Origin: Allomuricauda sp.
Lineage (GTDB): Bacteria; Bacteroidota; Bacteroidia; Flavobacteriales; Flavobacteriaceae
Reading direction: 5' to 3'
NCBI GenBank assembly: GCA_003712125.1
Contig: RHLF01000001.1
Span: 372,001-436,000, forward strand
DNA: 64,000 nt
Part shown: one piece after another, positions 46,164-54,610 of the stretch
Position numbering within the stretch: the first letter of the stretch is position 1
How the letters are laid out: each line of letters opens with the position of its first letter
Notes under the pieces: generated by a model
Database searches by the model: none
What the model saw: only the letters and a program-made list of their open reading frames with translations
Told to the model about the DNA's origin: nothing
Program-made: the position numbers and the translations under genes

Positions 46164-46883
46164 TTATTTAACGGCTCGAACCGTTTGACGAATTATTTCT
46201 TCGTTTGTTACGGCAACCCGATGTTCTTGAAGGTGTTTTTCAGAAGTCATCGGAATTTTGTGATCGGTAGACACTTCATTTTCAAATCGTGTTCCTGAAA
46301 GGTGCGCGGCTCGAAGACCCACTTTTTTAAATTTCAACACATTTACAGGGGTAACCCCTGACCCTGCCATGATGGTCATTTTGGTGTTGCCCTGCCATTG
46401 CTCTAAATTTTTTAGCCCCATTTCGGCATGCTGCTGTTGGCCCGAGGTCAAAACCGTGTTGACATTGAAATGCTCGAGTTGTTCCAACGTTGCTTCGGGA
46501 TTTGGAATCCAGTCAAAGGCCCGGTGAAATGTGAAATGAAGGGGCATGGCGGTTGCAATCAACTTTTGGGTACGGGTCGCATCAAGGGTCGCATCCTCAT
46601 GTAAGATGCCCGATACGATACCATCTACGCCCAATGCATGGCACTGCCGCACATCCTCGAGCATCACCTCAAATTCAGTTTCAGAATAGGTAAAATGTCC
46701 TCCTCTGGGTCGCACAAGAACATGAATGGGAATGGTCAAGGCTTCGCGCACCATCCTAATAAGACCGTATGACGGTGTAATGCCTCCCACACCCAATTCA
46801 GAACAGAGTTCAATACGGTCAGCACCCGCTTGCTGCGCATTGATGGCAGATTGCAAACTGTTGACACAAACTTCTATAAGCAT
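46164..46883 (-). CDS. cutC: CutC family protein
   Basis: 239 residues from the ATG at 46883. A longer open frame continues upstream into the opposite-strand asparaginase gene and is rejected as spurious. The TIM-barrel CutC family is clear from LIEVCVNSLQSAINAQQAGA, DRIELCSELGVGGITPSYGL, VLVRPRGGHFTYSETEF, LHFTFHRAFDWIPNP and VLTSGQQQ. CutC was named for copper homeostasis in E. coli, but the biochemical role is unsettled; here no copper gene adjoins. It is divergent from the glycosylasparaginase gene across 37 bp holding a symmetrical promoter. Confidence 0.93.
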   Translation of the reverse strand: MLIEVCVNSLQSAINAQQAGADRIELCSELGVGGITPSYGLIRMVREALTIPIHVLVRPRGGHFTYSETEFEVMLEDVRQCHALGVDGIVSGILHEDATLDATRTQKLIATAMPLHFTFHRAFDWIPNPEATLEQLEHFNVNTVLTSGQQQHAEMGLKNLEQWQGNTKMTIMAGSGVTPVNVLKFKKVGLRAAHLSGTRFENEVSTDHKIPMTSEKHLQEHRVAVTNEEIIRQTVRAVK

Positions 46884-46888
46884 TTGGC

Positions 46889-46909
46889 TATCTTTAAAAA
46901 CTAAAGATA
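46889..46909. promoter_or_regulatory. Symmetrical divergent promoter region between cutC and the asparaginase gene
   Basis: A perfect inverted repeat TATCTTT-7 nt-AAAGATA. Each arm reads TATCTTTA in the direction of one gene, one mismatch from the -7 consensus TAnnTTTG: plus-strand arm 46889-46896 for the asparaginase (24 bp to the ATG) and minus-strand arm 46909-46902 for cutC (18 bp to the ATG). It could be paired -7 boxes, an operator, or both. Confidence 0.45.
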
Positions 46910-46920
46910 AACAACCTATC

Positions 46921-47907
46921 ATGCACCGTAGAAAATTCCTCAAAAATTCAAGTTTGACCACTGCTGGTTTGATTTCAGCACCTGTATTGTCGTCTTGCAA
47001 AACCGAACCCAAAATGGAATCGGCGGTACAAACCGAAGCCATTAAACCCATTGTCGTATGTACCTGGGATTTCCACAACGCCTCGACAAAAGCTTGGGAG
47101 GTACTCCAGAAAGGAGGAAACGCCTTGGACGCAGTGGAAGAAGGCGTTCGCGTAGAAGAAGCTGATGTCACCAATGAAACGGTTGGAAAAGGGGGGCGAC
47201 CAGATCGAGATGGCAATGTCACACTTGACGCTTGCATTATGGACTCGGCGGGAAACTGCGGGTCTGTGGTTTACCTACAAAATATAGCGCATCCCATTTC
47301 TGTTGCGCGCAAGGTTATGGAAGAGACTCCCCATATCATTCTTGCAGGGAAAGGGGCAGAACAATTTGCCTATGAGCAGGGCTTTAAAAAAGAAGATTTG
47401 TTAACTGAAAGTACCCGAAGACAATACGAGGAATGGAAAAAGGAATCAAAATACGAGACGATTATCAATATTGAAAATCACGACACCATAGGGATGTTGG
47501 CCATCGATGCAAAGGGTGATATTGCCGGGGCCTGCACAACCAGTGGCATGGCCTACAAAGTGGCTGGTCGCGTGGGGGATTCACCCATTATTGGTGCGGG
47601 TCTCTTTGTTGACAATGAGGTAGGAGCCGCTACGGCAACAGGAGTTGGTGAAGAAGTCATTCGAACTGTGGGAAGCTTTTTGATTGTAGAATTGATGCGA
47701 CAGGGAAAAAGTCCACAAGAGGCCTGCGAAGAAGGTGTCAAACGCATCATGGAAAAAAATAAAGATCGAAAAGATTTTCAAATTGGATTTTTGGCCATCA
47801 ACAAAAAAGGAGAAACAGGGGCATATTGCGTGCATCCGGGATTTAGCTATCGAAAATATGACCCGAACGGGCATGAGAATGTTCCCTCCAATAGTTTTTA
47901 TTCCTAG
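46921..47907 (+). CDS. Exported N4-(beta-N-acetylglucosaminyl)-L-asparaginase (glycosylasparaginase)
   Basis: 328 residues from the ATG at 46921. An N-terminal Ntn hydrolase cleaves the GlcNAc-Asn bond of glycopeptides after autoproteolysis. The signal is Tat-like with a lipobox (HRRKFLKNSSLTTAGLISAP then LSSC), so the enzyme is probably a periplasmic lipoprotein. The family signatures are VGKGGRPDRDGNVTLDACIM and ENHDTIGMLAIDAKGDIAGA, where the Thr of HDTIGM is the autoproteolysis/nucleophile residue; ACTTSGMAYKVAGRVGDSPI binds substrate. The best-known bacterial member is from Elizabethkingia (Flavobacterium) meningoseptica. It is 5 bp upstream of a VOC protein gene. Confidence 0.94.
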   Translation: MHRRKFLKNSSLTTAGLISAPVLSSCKTEPKMESAVQTEAIKPIVVCTWDFHNASTKAWEVLQKGGNALDAVEEGVRVEEADVTNETVGKGGRPDRDGNVTLDACIMDSAGNCGSVVYLQNIAHPISVARKVMEETPHIILAGKGAEQFAYEQGFKKEDLLTESTRRQYEEWKKESKYETIINIENHDTIGMLAIDAKGDIAGACTTSGMAYKVAGRVGDSPIIGAGLFVDNEVGAATATGVGEEVIRTVGSFLIVELMRQGKSPQEACEEGVKRIMEKNKDRKDFQIGFLAINKKGETGAYCVHPGFSYRKYDPNGHENVPSNSFYS

Positions 47908-47912
47908 GCGAC

Positions 47913-48293
47913 ATGAACCTCAATCAAGTAACTGTTCCGTCTATTGATCTGCCTCGGTCGGTATCATTTTATAAAAAGTTGGGCCTTACCCTGATTGTGG
48001 ACGCCCTGCCCAATTACGCAAGATTCGAATGTCCACAAGGAGATGCGACCTTCTCTATTCACAGGGTCGACCAATTACCATCGGGAAATGGGGTGATCCT
48101 TTATTTTGAATGCGAAAATTTAGAGGCCAAAGTGCACACCTTAAAAACTGAAGGTATCCTGTTTCAAAATGATCCCGTGCATCAAGAATGGTTGTGGCAA
48201 GAAGCCAAATTGCTGGACCCAGATGGCAACCAGCTAATTCTGTTTCATGCCGGCAAAAATCGATTACATCCCCCCTGGCGCATACAAGACTAA
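47913..48293 (+). CDS. VOC-fold (glyoxalase/bleomycin-resistance-like) protein
   Basis: 126 residues, one VOC domain with two beta-alpha-beta modules: MNLNQVTVPSIDLPRSVSFY then ILYFECENLEAKVHTLKTEG and KLLDPDGNQLILFHAGKNR. The 'Asp-Pro-Asp-Gly-Asn' turn is typical. Possible metal ligands are Glu and His near the end, but the N-terminal His ligand of classic glyoxalase I (after the first strand) is replaced by Gln4, so metal binding is doubtful. The substrate is unknown. It is almost certainly co-transcribed with the glycosylasparaginase gene (5-bp gap). Confidence 0.85.
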   Translation: MNLNQVTVPSIDLPRSVSFYKKLGLTLIVDALPNYARFECPQGDATFSIHRVDQLPSGNGVILYFECENLEAKVHTLKTEGILFQNDPVHQEWLWQEAKLLDPDGNQLILFHAGKNRLHPPWRIQD

Positions 48294-48379
48294 AACAATA
48301 AAACCATGGTTTGGTTTAATTTATACAGCCTTTTCCCTACTTTTAAATTCTTATACTTCTTATATCTAATTTTCAACAC

Positions 48380-51214
48380 ATGTCTGACCAAAAAAGACTC
48401 TTTCTTTTAGACGCCTATGCCCTTATTTTTAGAGGCTATTATGCATTGATAAAGAATCCCAGAATCAACTCCAAAGGCATGGACACCTCAGCGATTATGG
48501 GATTTGTAAACTCGCTTTTTGACGTGATCAAACGCGAACAACCAGATCATTTGGCGGTAGCCTTTGATAAAGGTGGAAGTGTAGAACGTACCGAACTTTT
48601 TGAAGACTATAAGGCCAATCGAGACGAAACCCCCGAGGCCATAAAAATTGCCGTACCCTATATCCAAGAAATTTTAAAGGCACTCAAAATTCCTGTTGTC
48701 GAGTTGGCAGGTTATGAGGCAGATGACCTCATCGGAACCTTGGCCAAACAAGCTGAGAAAGAAGGATACAAAACCTTCATGGTGACCCCCGATAAAGATT
48801 TTGGTCAGTTGGTAAGCGAAAACATTTTCATGTATCGACCGGCACGTCTTGGAAACGGCATCGAAATATGGGGAATTCCTGAGGTACAAAAACGATTCGG
48901 GGTAGAACGACCAGAACAGGTCATCGACTATTTGGGCATGATGGGAGATGCAAGTGATAACATACCCGGATTGCCCGGAGTGGGCGATAAAACAGCGAAA
49001 AAGTTTTTGGCGGAGTTTGGCTCATTGGAGGGACTTTTGGCCAATACCGATCAACTTAAGGGCAAAATGAAGGAAAAGGTTGAAGAAAATGCTGAGCTGG
49101 GTCGTTTATCACGCAAGCTGGCCGAAATCAAAACCGATTGTGATGTCACCTTTGATGCCCAAGACTTTGAAATGTGTGAACCTGATGCCAACAAGGTGCA
49201 AGAACTATTTGAGGAACTTGAGTTTAGAAGACTAAAGGAGCAATTCATAAAGATATTCACGGGCGAGGTGGAGACAACCGCTCAAGTCACCAGTACGCCT
49301 ACGGCAAAACAGGAAGCCAAAGCAGCGGGCAGCGGGCAATTTACCCTTTTTGGTGGCGACCCCACAGAGGCAGCAGCCACTATTAAAGATGTCAACAGTA
49401 GAAATACAATAAGTGACGTGTCCCATTTTTATCAAACCCTTAGTGATGGTCTGGCGATGGATTTGTTTCTTGAACAATTGATGCAACAAAGCTCGGTTTG
49501 TTTTGACACGGAAACCACGAGCATTAATCCTTTGGAAGCCGAGTTGGTGGGAATCGCTTTTAGTTGGTCAGCAGGTAAGGGTTTTTACGTTCCGTTTCCT
49601 GAAGAAGCGGAGGCGGTAAATTCTCTTATTGAAAAACTACGTCCTTTTTTTGAAGCTGAGGAGATAGAAAAAATAGGACAGAACCTCAAGTATGACGTCA
49701 AGGTAATGCAAAACTATGGGGTCACGGTCAAGGGCAAGTTGTTTGATACCATGTTGGCGCATTATTTGATCAATCCTGATATGCGCCACAATATGGATGT
49801 GCTTTCGGAAACCTACCTGAATTACACGCCGGTTTCGATAACGGAATTAATAGGTAAAAAAGGCAAAAACCAGTTGAGCATGCGCGAAGTGCCCATCGAA
49901 AAACAGACCGAATATGCCGTCGAGGATGCTGATATAACCTATCAATTGGCACAGCATTTTCGCCCTGAGCTTTCTGAGGCCAAAACCGACACCTTATTCG
50001 AAGATATCGAGGTTCCCCTATTGCGTGTTTTGGCCGACATGGAACGTGAGGGCATCAATTTGGATGAGGCCTTTTTGAACGGCCTGTCAAAAGAGCTTGA
50101 AAGTGACATCAAAAACTTGGAAGCTAAGATTTACGAACAGGCTGGCGAACAATTCAATATAGCTTCCCCAAAACAGTTGGGAGATATTCTGTTTGGCAAA
50201 ATGAATTTGGTCGACAAACCCAAGAAGACCAAAACAGGCCAATATTCCACCTCAGAAGATGTACTTTCTTATTTGGCGAAGGATCATGAAATCATACAAA
50301 ATGTATTGGATTTCCGGGGACTCTCAAAATTGAAAAGCACCTATGTTGATGCCCTTCCGAATGAAGTGCAAAAACATAGTGGTCGCGTGCATACGGATTA
50401 TATGCAGACCGTCGCGGCCACGGGTCGATTAAGCAGCAACAACCCCAACCTTCAAAACATTCCCATCCGCACAGAGCGCGGTCGGCAGGTACGAAAGGCG
50501 TTTATCCCAAGAAATAAAGATTATGTGCTTTTGGCTGCAGATTATTCGCAAATTGAATTGCGTATCATAGCCGCCTTGAGCGAAGAAGACACCATGATTT
50601 CAGCCTTTAAAAATGGCGAAGATATTCATGCCTCAACCGCATCACGTGTGTTTAACGTACCCATTGATCAAGTGACAAGGGAGCAGCGTAGCAATGCCAA
50701 AACCGTGAATTTTGGCATCATCTATGGCGTTTCTGCTTTTGGGTTGAGCAACCAGACCGATTTAAGTAGAAGCGAGGCCAAAGAATTGATCGATACTTAT
50801 TACAAAACCTACCCCAAACTACGCAATTATATGGGCGAACAGGTTGATTTTGCCAGGGACAATGGTTATGTACAGACGGTTTTAGGGCGGCGCAGGTATT
50901 TAAAGGATATCAATGCCGGAAATCAGGTTGTCCGCGGTGCAGCAGAGCGCAATGCGGTGAATGCGCCGATCCAAGGTAGTGCCGCAGACATCATAAAAAT
51001 TGCGATGATCAACATCCATAAAAAATTGATCGAAGGAAACTACAAAACCAAGATGTTGTTGCAGGTACATGATGAATTGGTGTTCGATTGTTACAAACCC
51101 GAACTCGAGGAAATGAAAACCTTGATCAAGTCAGAAATGGAAAATGCTTACAAAATGGCGGTTCCATTAGATGTTGAAGTAGGAATTGGTGAAAATTGGT
51201 TGGAGGCACATTAA
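48380..51214 (+). CDS. polA: DNA polymerase I
   Basis: 944 residues, all three activities apparently intact. The 5' nuclease (about 1-300) has FLLDAYALIFRGYYALIK, VAFDKGGSVERTELFEDYKA, GYEADDLIGTLAKQAE and GMMGDASDNIPGLPGVGDKT. The 3'-5' proofreading exonuclease (about 335-540) keeps its acidic residues: VCFDTETTSINPLE (Exo I), GQNLKYDVKVMQNYG (Exo II) and EYAVEDADITYQLA (Exo III). Polymerase motifs A (LLAADYSQIELRIIAAL), B (RSNAKTVNFGIIYGVSAFG) and C (LLQVHDELVFDC) are complete. It removes RNA primers and fills gaps in replication and repair. The upstream 86 bp are AT-rich without a convincing promoter box. Confidence 0.98.
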   Translation: MSDQKRLFLLDAYALIFRGYYALIKNPRINSKGMDTSAIMGFVNSLFDVIKREQPDHLAVAFDKGGSVERTELFEDYKANRDETPEAIKIAVPYIQEILKALKIPVVELAGYEADDLIGTLAKQAEKEGYKTFMVTPDKDFGQLVSENIFMYRPARLGNGIEIWGIPEVQKRFGVERPEQVIDYLGMMGDASDNIPGLPGVGDKTAKKFLAEFGSLEGLLANTDQLKGKMKEKVEENAELGRLSRKLAEIKTDCDVTFDAQDFEMCEPDANKVQELFEELEFRRLKEQFIKIFTGEVETTAQVTSTPTAKQEAKAAGSGQFTLFGGDPTEAAATIKDVNSRNTISDVSHFYQTLSDGLAMDLFLEQLMQQSSVCFDTETTSINPLEAELVGIAFSWSAGKGFYVPFPEEAEAVNSLIEKLRPFFEAEEIEKIGQNLKYDVKVMQNYGVTVKGKLFDTMLAHYLINPDMRHNMDVLSETYLNYTPVSITELIGKKGKNQLSMREVPIEKQTEYAVEDADITYQLAQHFRPELSEAKTDTLFEDIEVPLLRVLADMEREGINLDEAFLNGLSKELESDIKNLEAKIYEQAGEQFNIASPKQLGDILFGKMNLVDKPKKTKTGQYSTSEDVLSYLAKDHEIIQNVLDFRGLSKLKSTYVDALPNEVQKHSGRVHTDYMQTVAATGRLSSNNPNLQNIPIRTERGRQVRKAFIPRNKDYVLLAADYSQIELRIIAALSEEDTMISAFKNGEDIHASTASRVFNVPIDQVTREQRSNAKTVNFGIIYGVSAFGLSNQTDLSRSEAKELIDTYYKTYPKLRNYMGEQVDFARDNGYVQTVLGRRRYLKDINAGNQVVRGAAERNAVNAPIQGSAADIIKIAMINIHKKLIEGNYKTKMLLQVHDELVFDCYKPELEEMKTLIKSEMENAYKMAVPLDVEVGIGENWLEAH

Positions 51215-51274
51215 AAACCTCCAGTTATACATAAATAAAGTCCAAACTGTTTTCAAGTTAATACCTTGATAAAC

Positions 51275-52204
51275 ATGAAAATAACTAAACAAATTCTTAG
51301 GATTTTATCGGTAATGCTATTATGGTCATCTCCATCCATTGGCCAATCCGAGGGTACAACAATTGACCAAAGTAAGCATGAAGGCCTCATAGAATTGGAT
51401 TTTGAGGGGGCTTTTAAAGTGTTGCACAGCAATGGTCATGAGGTAGAGGCCGAAAAGCAAGCGTCTTTAATTTCTGATGCCTATCAATTTCTTTCGGAAA
51501 TCATGGGGCCCAAAAGTGAATTTTGCATTTTGGTAGTGGCCATAGAAGATTGGGCTAAAAACGCCTACATGCCTGTGCCAGGACTGCCCGAGTATTATAA
51601 AGGAAATATTATTGTAGGGGCGGGCCAAAATGCCATGGCCGATGATTATGCCCAAATGTTAGGTAGCTTCCCTCCTGAAATGACCTCGACGCTTTATGAA
51701 ATTTATAAAGATGAGAAGGGTAATCTCGACATGAAATTGTTTTTTGACAAACTCGCCATTCATGAGCTGACCCATAATTTTCAAGACCCAAACAATCAAG
51801 CAGGGTATTCCATCAGTCGTTGGCTTGAAGAAATTCACGCCAATATGGGCTTATATGCATACTACAAAAGCAATCGGCCCAATGAACTTAAGTACATTAC
51901 AACATTAGTGGATTTTAGTGTAGAAAATCCTCCTCCTAGCGCACAATTTACCTCACTTCAAGATTTTGATACGAATTACTATTCTATGAGTCCAGGGGAC
52001 TATGGCATGTATCAAATGAAGTTTACAAAAGCTGCCGAAAAAATTATTGATTCATTGGGTAATGATATGCTCAAACCTTTAAATGACTTCATCGTCAAAT
52101 ATGATGAGTCCTATAAAGATAAAATGTCGTTTTCCGAACTAAGCAAAAAGCTTGGAGAAGAGGTTCATCCCTTATTCGTGGAAATTATAACCAACTGGCA
52201 ATAA
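51275..52204 (+). CDS. Exported protein with HEXXH (zinc metallopeptidase-like) motif
   Basis: 309 residues from the ATG at 51275; an in-frame TTG three codons earlier is possible but ATG fits the signal peptide (about 1-24, ending SIGQ). I do not recognise a named family. A metallopeptidase-like site is visible: AIHELTHNFQ (His163, Glu164, His167), followed 18-19 residues later by RWLEEIHANMGLYAYY, whose Glu185 or Glu186 could be the third zinc ligand, as in gluzincin-type enzymes. The rest is mixed alpha/beta with a Phe/Asp-rich N-terminal half. It is likely periplasmic or secreted. The next gene (CpeT-like lipoprotein) begins 7 bp after its stop, so the two probably function together. Confidence 0.75.
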   Translation: MKITKQILRILSVMLLWSSPSIGQSEGTTIDQSKHEGLIELDFEGAFKVLHSNGHEVEAEKQASLISDAYQFLSEIMGPKSEFCILVVAIEDWAKNAYMPVPGLPEYYKGNIIVGAGQNAMADDYAQMLGSFPPEMTSTLYEIYKDEKGNLDMKLFFDKLAIHELTHNFQDPNNQAGYSISRWLEEIHANMGLYAYYKSNRPNELKYITTLVDFSVENPPPSAQFTSLQDFDTNYYSMSPGDYGMYQMKFTKAAEKIIDSLGNDMLKPLNDFIVKYDESYKDKMSFSELSKKLGEEVHPLFVEIITNWQ

Positions 52205-52211
52205 GAATTTT

Positions 52212-52847
52212 ATGAAAACAATTTTTACAAGCCTGACACTAGTACTCATTATACTTTTATCTTGCAGGCAAACCACAACACAGCGTACTGAAGACAAGGA
52301 TACCGAATTAGAGACCTTATATGCACTCATGCAGGGATCTTTTAATTCCGAAAAACAATCCCTTGCCGATTCTACATATTATAACATCTCTTTGCATATG
52401 TATCCCATTTGGGATGGGCAAGGAAATTGGCTTTATGTAGAACAAGCCATAAACGCTATGCAAGATAAACCGTATCGCCAGCGTATTTATGAGGTAAAGC
52501 GCACTGAAGATGGCCAATTAGCCAGTTATGTGTATACCATACCCAATGACTCTGTTTGGATAGGAAAATGGAAAACCCCAAAAGCATTTGATAGCTTATC
52601 GCCTCATCAACTTGAAATTCGAAAAGGTTGTGAGGTTCTTTTGTCAAAAACCTCAGACAGTGTTTTTGCAGGTAAGACACAAGACGCAACATGTGAAAGT
52701 TCCTTGCGAGGTGCTTCCTATGCTATGTCGAAAGTCGAAATTACCCCTGATGGAATAACATCATGGGATCAAGGATTTGACTCCGAAGGCAAACAGGTCT
52801 GGGGTGCTACAGAAGGAGGGTATATTTTTGATAAAATTGAGAATTAA
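52212..52847 (+). CDS. CpcT/CpeT-like lipoprotein
   Basis: 211 residues with a lipoprotein signal (MKTIFTSLTLVLIILLSC). The mature part matches the chromophore-lyase CpcT/CpeT barrel family: LYALMQGSFNSEKQSLAD, YNISLHMYPIWDGQGNWLYV, EQAINAMQDKPYRQRIYEVK, RKGCEVLLSKTSDSVFAG and SSLRGASYAMSKVEITPDG, then SWDQGFDSEGKQVWGATEGG. In cyanobacteria these proteins attach bilins to phycobiliproteins, but nothing phycobilin-related is here and a membrane-anchored copy cannot be that. The family's calycin-like barrel suggests binding of some small hydrophobic molecule. Operonic with the HEXXH gene; a terminator follows directly. Confidence 0.82.
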   Translation: MKTIFTSLTLVLIILLSCRQTTTQRTEDKDTELETLYALMQGSFNSEKQSLADSTYYNISLHMYPIWDGQGNWLYVEQAINAMQDKPYRQRIYEVKRTEDGQLASYVYTIPNDSVWIGKWKTPKAFDSLSPHQLEIRKGCEVLLSKTSDSVFAGKTQDATCESSLRGASYAMSKVEITPDGITSWDQGFDSEGKQVWGATEGGYIFDKIEN

Positions 52848-52873
52848 AAAAGGCACCAAAATTGATGCCTTTT
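52848..52873. terminator. Bidirectional terminator between the CpeT-like and 49-aa genes
   Basis: An 8-bp stem AAAAGGCA / TGCCTTTT with a 10-nt loop begins right after the CpeT-like stop codon. The plus strand has TTTTATC after it, the minus strand TTTTTTAATTC, so it can end both the operon on its left and the small minus-strand gene on its right. Confidence 0.7.
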
Positions 52874-52894
52874 ATCTCTCAATTAATGCTGCTG

Positions 52895-53044
52895 TTACCA
52901 ACCCAAAGCCAACTTAAACTTTGATCCGCTTTCATTTCGAAGCTGTGCTTCCTTTGCTTTGGCCTCTTTCTCCGCATGGATGAACAATTCCATTGAAAAG
53001 GGATACGTCTGCCACATGGTTGGATAATACTTCAATTTTTTCAT
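52895..53044 (-). CDS. Small 49-residue protein of unknown function
   Basis: A short frame with ATG start at 53044 and TAA stop at 52895. The protein begins MKKLKYYPTMWQTYPFSMEL and ends in SGSKFKLALGW; the middle is a Lys/Glu/Ala-rich amphipathic helix (HAEKEAKAKEAQLRNE). There is no signal peptide or membrane segment. Support comes from a clean ATG, protein-like composition (Trp, Tyr, Pro distributed as in real proteins), location in an otherwise empty 413-bp gap, and a good minus-strand terminator 22 bp after the stop. The remaining 216 bp to the next gene hold no ORF or clear promoter, only a weak TAGAATTTG (a -7 box with one extra base). I do not recognise a family. Confidence 0.6.
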   Translation of the reverse strand: MKKLKYYPTMWQTYPFSMELFIHAEKEAKAKEAQLRNESGSKFKLALGW

Positions 53045-53260
53045 AACACTGCCTTTTTAAAAATCAGTTGGCAAAATTCATCCAAATTCTAGGCACCCAT
53101 AACAACAGAATTATCTAATTGCTATAGTATTTTATCCCTGTCCCATAATTCTTAACCCCATCTCTTTGCATTCTGCTAAAAGCACCTTCATAGGTTGTTG
53201 AAAGGGTGTAACATTTTCTACGAATGTTCATCTTTTTAGCTAAACAAACACATCCTATTC

Positions 53261-54118
53261 ATGATCATTCTTTCAAGAACCAAGCTGACCATTTTTGTTT
53301 TATTTTTCCTGACCCTTTTACTTACGGTTAGGGCTCAAAATACAGATGTGGCCATGGCCCAACTGGCAGAAATCGAGGTCAACAACCCAGCTAAAGTACT
53401 CGTACTGGGGACGAAACACTTCGATAAAACCATATTGGAAACCGAAAACCAATCAGAACTGAACCGCCTTATCGAACTTCTCGCGGTATACAAACCCACA
53501 AAGGTGGTTGTTGAATGGGAGCCAAGTGCATTTAAAAGTACCAATACCAGCTATCAAAACTATTTGGGCGACTCCTCCTTGATCCAAACCAAGTACAACG
53601 AAGTCTACCAATTAGGTTTTCGGTTGGCCAAAGTGATGAAGCATGATCGTATTTATCTTTTTGATGATAAAACCGAATATATAGGGTCGTTAAAAGACTT
53701 TTCTTTTGAGGCCTTTACCAAATACGCTGAGGAGAACGACAAAGGGTTCTATGACAAGCATATAGATCCGATCGGTGTTGCTTTCAATCACAATCGAGCT
53801 GTGTACAAAAAACTCGGGTTGTTTGATGAAATCGTACTGCGAAATTCTCCCAAGGCACAAAAATTTAATGCCTTGAGAATGCATGCCTATGAAGCGCGAG
53901 TGGGAATTCAAAAGAATTGGATAGGTCCCGATTGGCTAGGACGGTTTTACAGAAGAAATATAAGAATGATGGCGAACGTCCTTAAATTTAGTGAGCCCGA
54001 AGACCGATTGCTCATAATTGTGGGTGATAACCATAAATGGATTTTGGACGAACTTTTTGAAAATACACCAGACTTTGAATTGGTATCGAGTTGGGATTTT
54101 CTTAGTCGTACAAACTAA
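53261..54118 (+). CDS. Exported DUF5694 protein, TraB/TIKI-like
   Basis: 285 residues with a signal peptide (about 1-25, ending TVRAQ). I recall this as the DUF5694 type. Its conserved points resemble the TraB/TIKI/EreA-like superfamily: an N-terminal GxxH in KVLVLGTKHFDK (Gly50-His53), an acidic EWE in TKVVVEWEPSAFKS (Glu85, Glu87), and a C-terminal GxxH in IIVGDNHKWILDELF (Gly255-His258). Members of that superfamily are metal-dependent hydrolases or proteases, or have no known activity. Export means it acts in the periplasm or outside. It stands alone and converges on the marR gene with only 3 bp between stops. Confidence 0.78.
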   Translation: MIILSRTKLTIFVLFFLTLLLTVRAQNTDVAMAQLAEIEVNNPAKVLVLGTKHFDKTILETENQSELNRLIELLAVYKPTKVVVEWEPSAFKSTNTSYQNYLGDSSLIQTKYNEVYQLGFRLAKVMKHDRIYLFDDKTEYIGSLKDFSFEAFTKYAEENDKGFYDKHIDPIGVAFNHNRAVYKKLGLFDEIVLRNSPKAQKFNALRMHAYEARVGIQKNWIGPDWLGRFYRRNIRMMANVLKFSEPEDRLLIIVGDNHKWILDELFENTPDFELVSSWDFLSRTN

Positions 54119-54121
54119 TTA

Positions 54122-54610
54122 TCAAAAGGTATAATTCTCACCTATTTGTTCCAATACCTTCAAAAAACCGTCGAACTCCGCTGAACTTAAATTTTGGACA
54201 GCCTTTTGGCGCAATTTCTGGGCCTCCGGTAAAACTAAACTTATAATGGTCTGGCCTTGCGGGCTCAGCACGAGTTTAAAACGCTTTTGATCCCCTTTAA
54301 ATCGTGTTTTTTTTATCCATTTTTTGCGTTCCAAACCGCCAATGATGCGCGATATGGTAGCACGGTTCCTAAAATTTGACTGCACAATCTCGCGTTGGGA
54401 GGCATGATCGCCCAATTCATATACCTGGTGCAGTATTACCCATTGTTCAATGGTCATATCAACGCCTAGGTCTTCAAATTTGCGCAAATAAGCATCTTGA
54501 ATCTTCCGGAGCACCAAATCCAAGTGCAATCCTATTCCCTGTATTTCATCAATTTGGTGAAGCAATCTAAAACCTAAATTTTTATTTAAAAATACGTGTT
54601 GGTGTCGCAA
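54122..54610 (-). CDS. MarR-family regulator of the tyrosine/homogentisate operon
   Basis: Up to 162 residues with a winged helix-turn-helix: MTIEQWVILHQVYELGDHA, SQREIVQSNFRNRATISRII and GGLERKKWIKKTRFKGDQKR (recognition helix and wing). The dimerisation helices are at both ends. The longest frame starts at a TTG (54610), but that codon overlaps the best -7 box, so the true start may be further in, for example the TTG at 54565 (before LHQIDEIQGIGLHL). It is divergent from hpd across a short region with a perfect palindrome, so it probably represses hpd-hmgA-fahA and itself, relieved by homogentisate or a related metabolite. Confidence 0.88.
   Translation of the reverse strand: MRHQHVFLNKNLGFRLLHQIDEIQGIGLHLDLVLRKIQDAYLRKFEDLGVDMTIEQWVILHQVYELGDHASQREIVQSNFRNRATISRIIGGLERKKWIKKTRFKGDQKRFKLVLSPQGQTIISLVLPEAQKLRQKAVQNLSSAEFDGFLKVLEQIGENYTF

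Noticed and set aside
46726-46920. N-terminal extension of the glycosylasparaginase into cutC.
   Set aside because: The Tat/lipoprotein signal starts at the ATG at 46921; the extension is antisense to conserved CutC sequence.
46884-47237. N-terminal extension of cutC into the asparaginase gene.
   Set aside because: It would run antisense through a conserved Ntn-hydrolase coding region; CutC family length and its conserved start fit the ATG at 46883.
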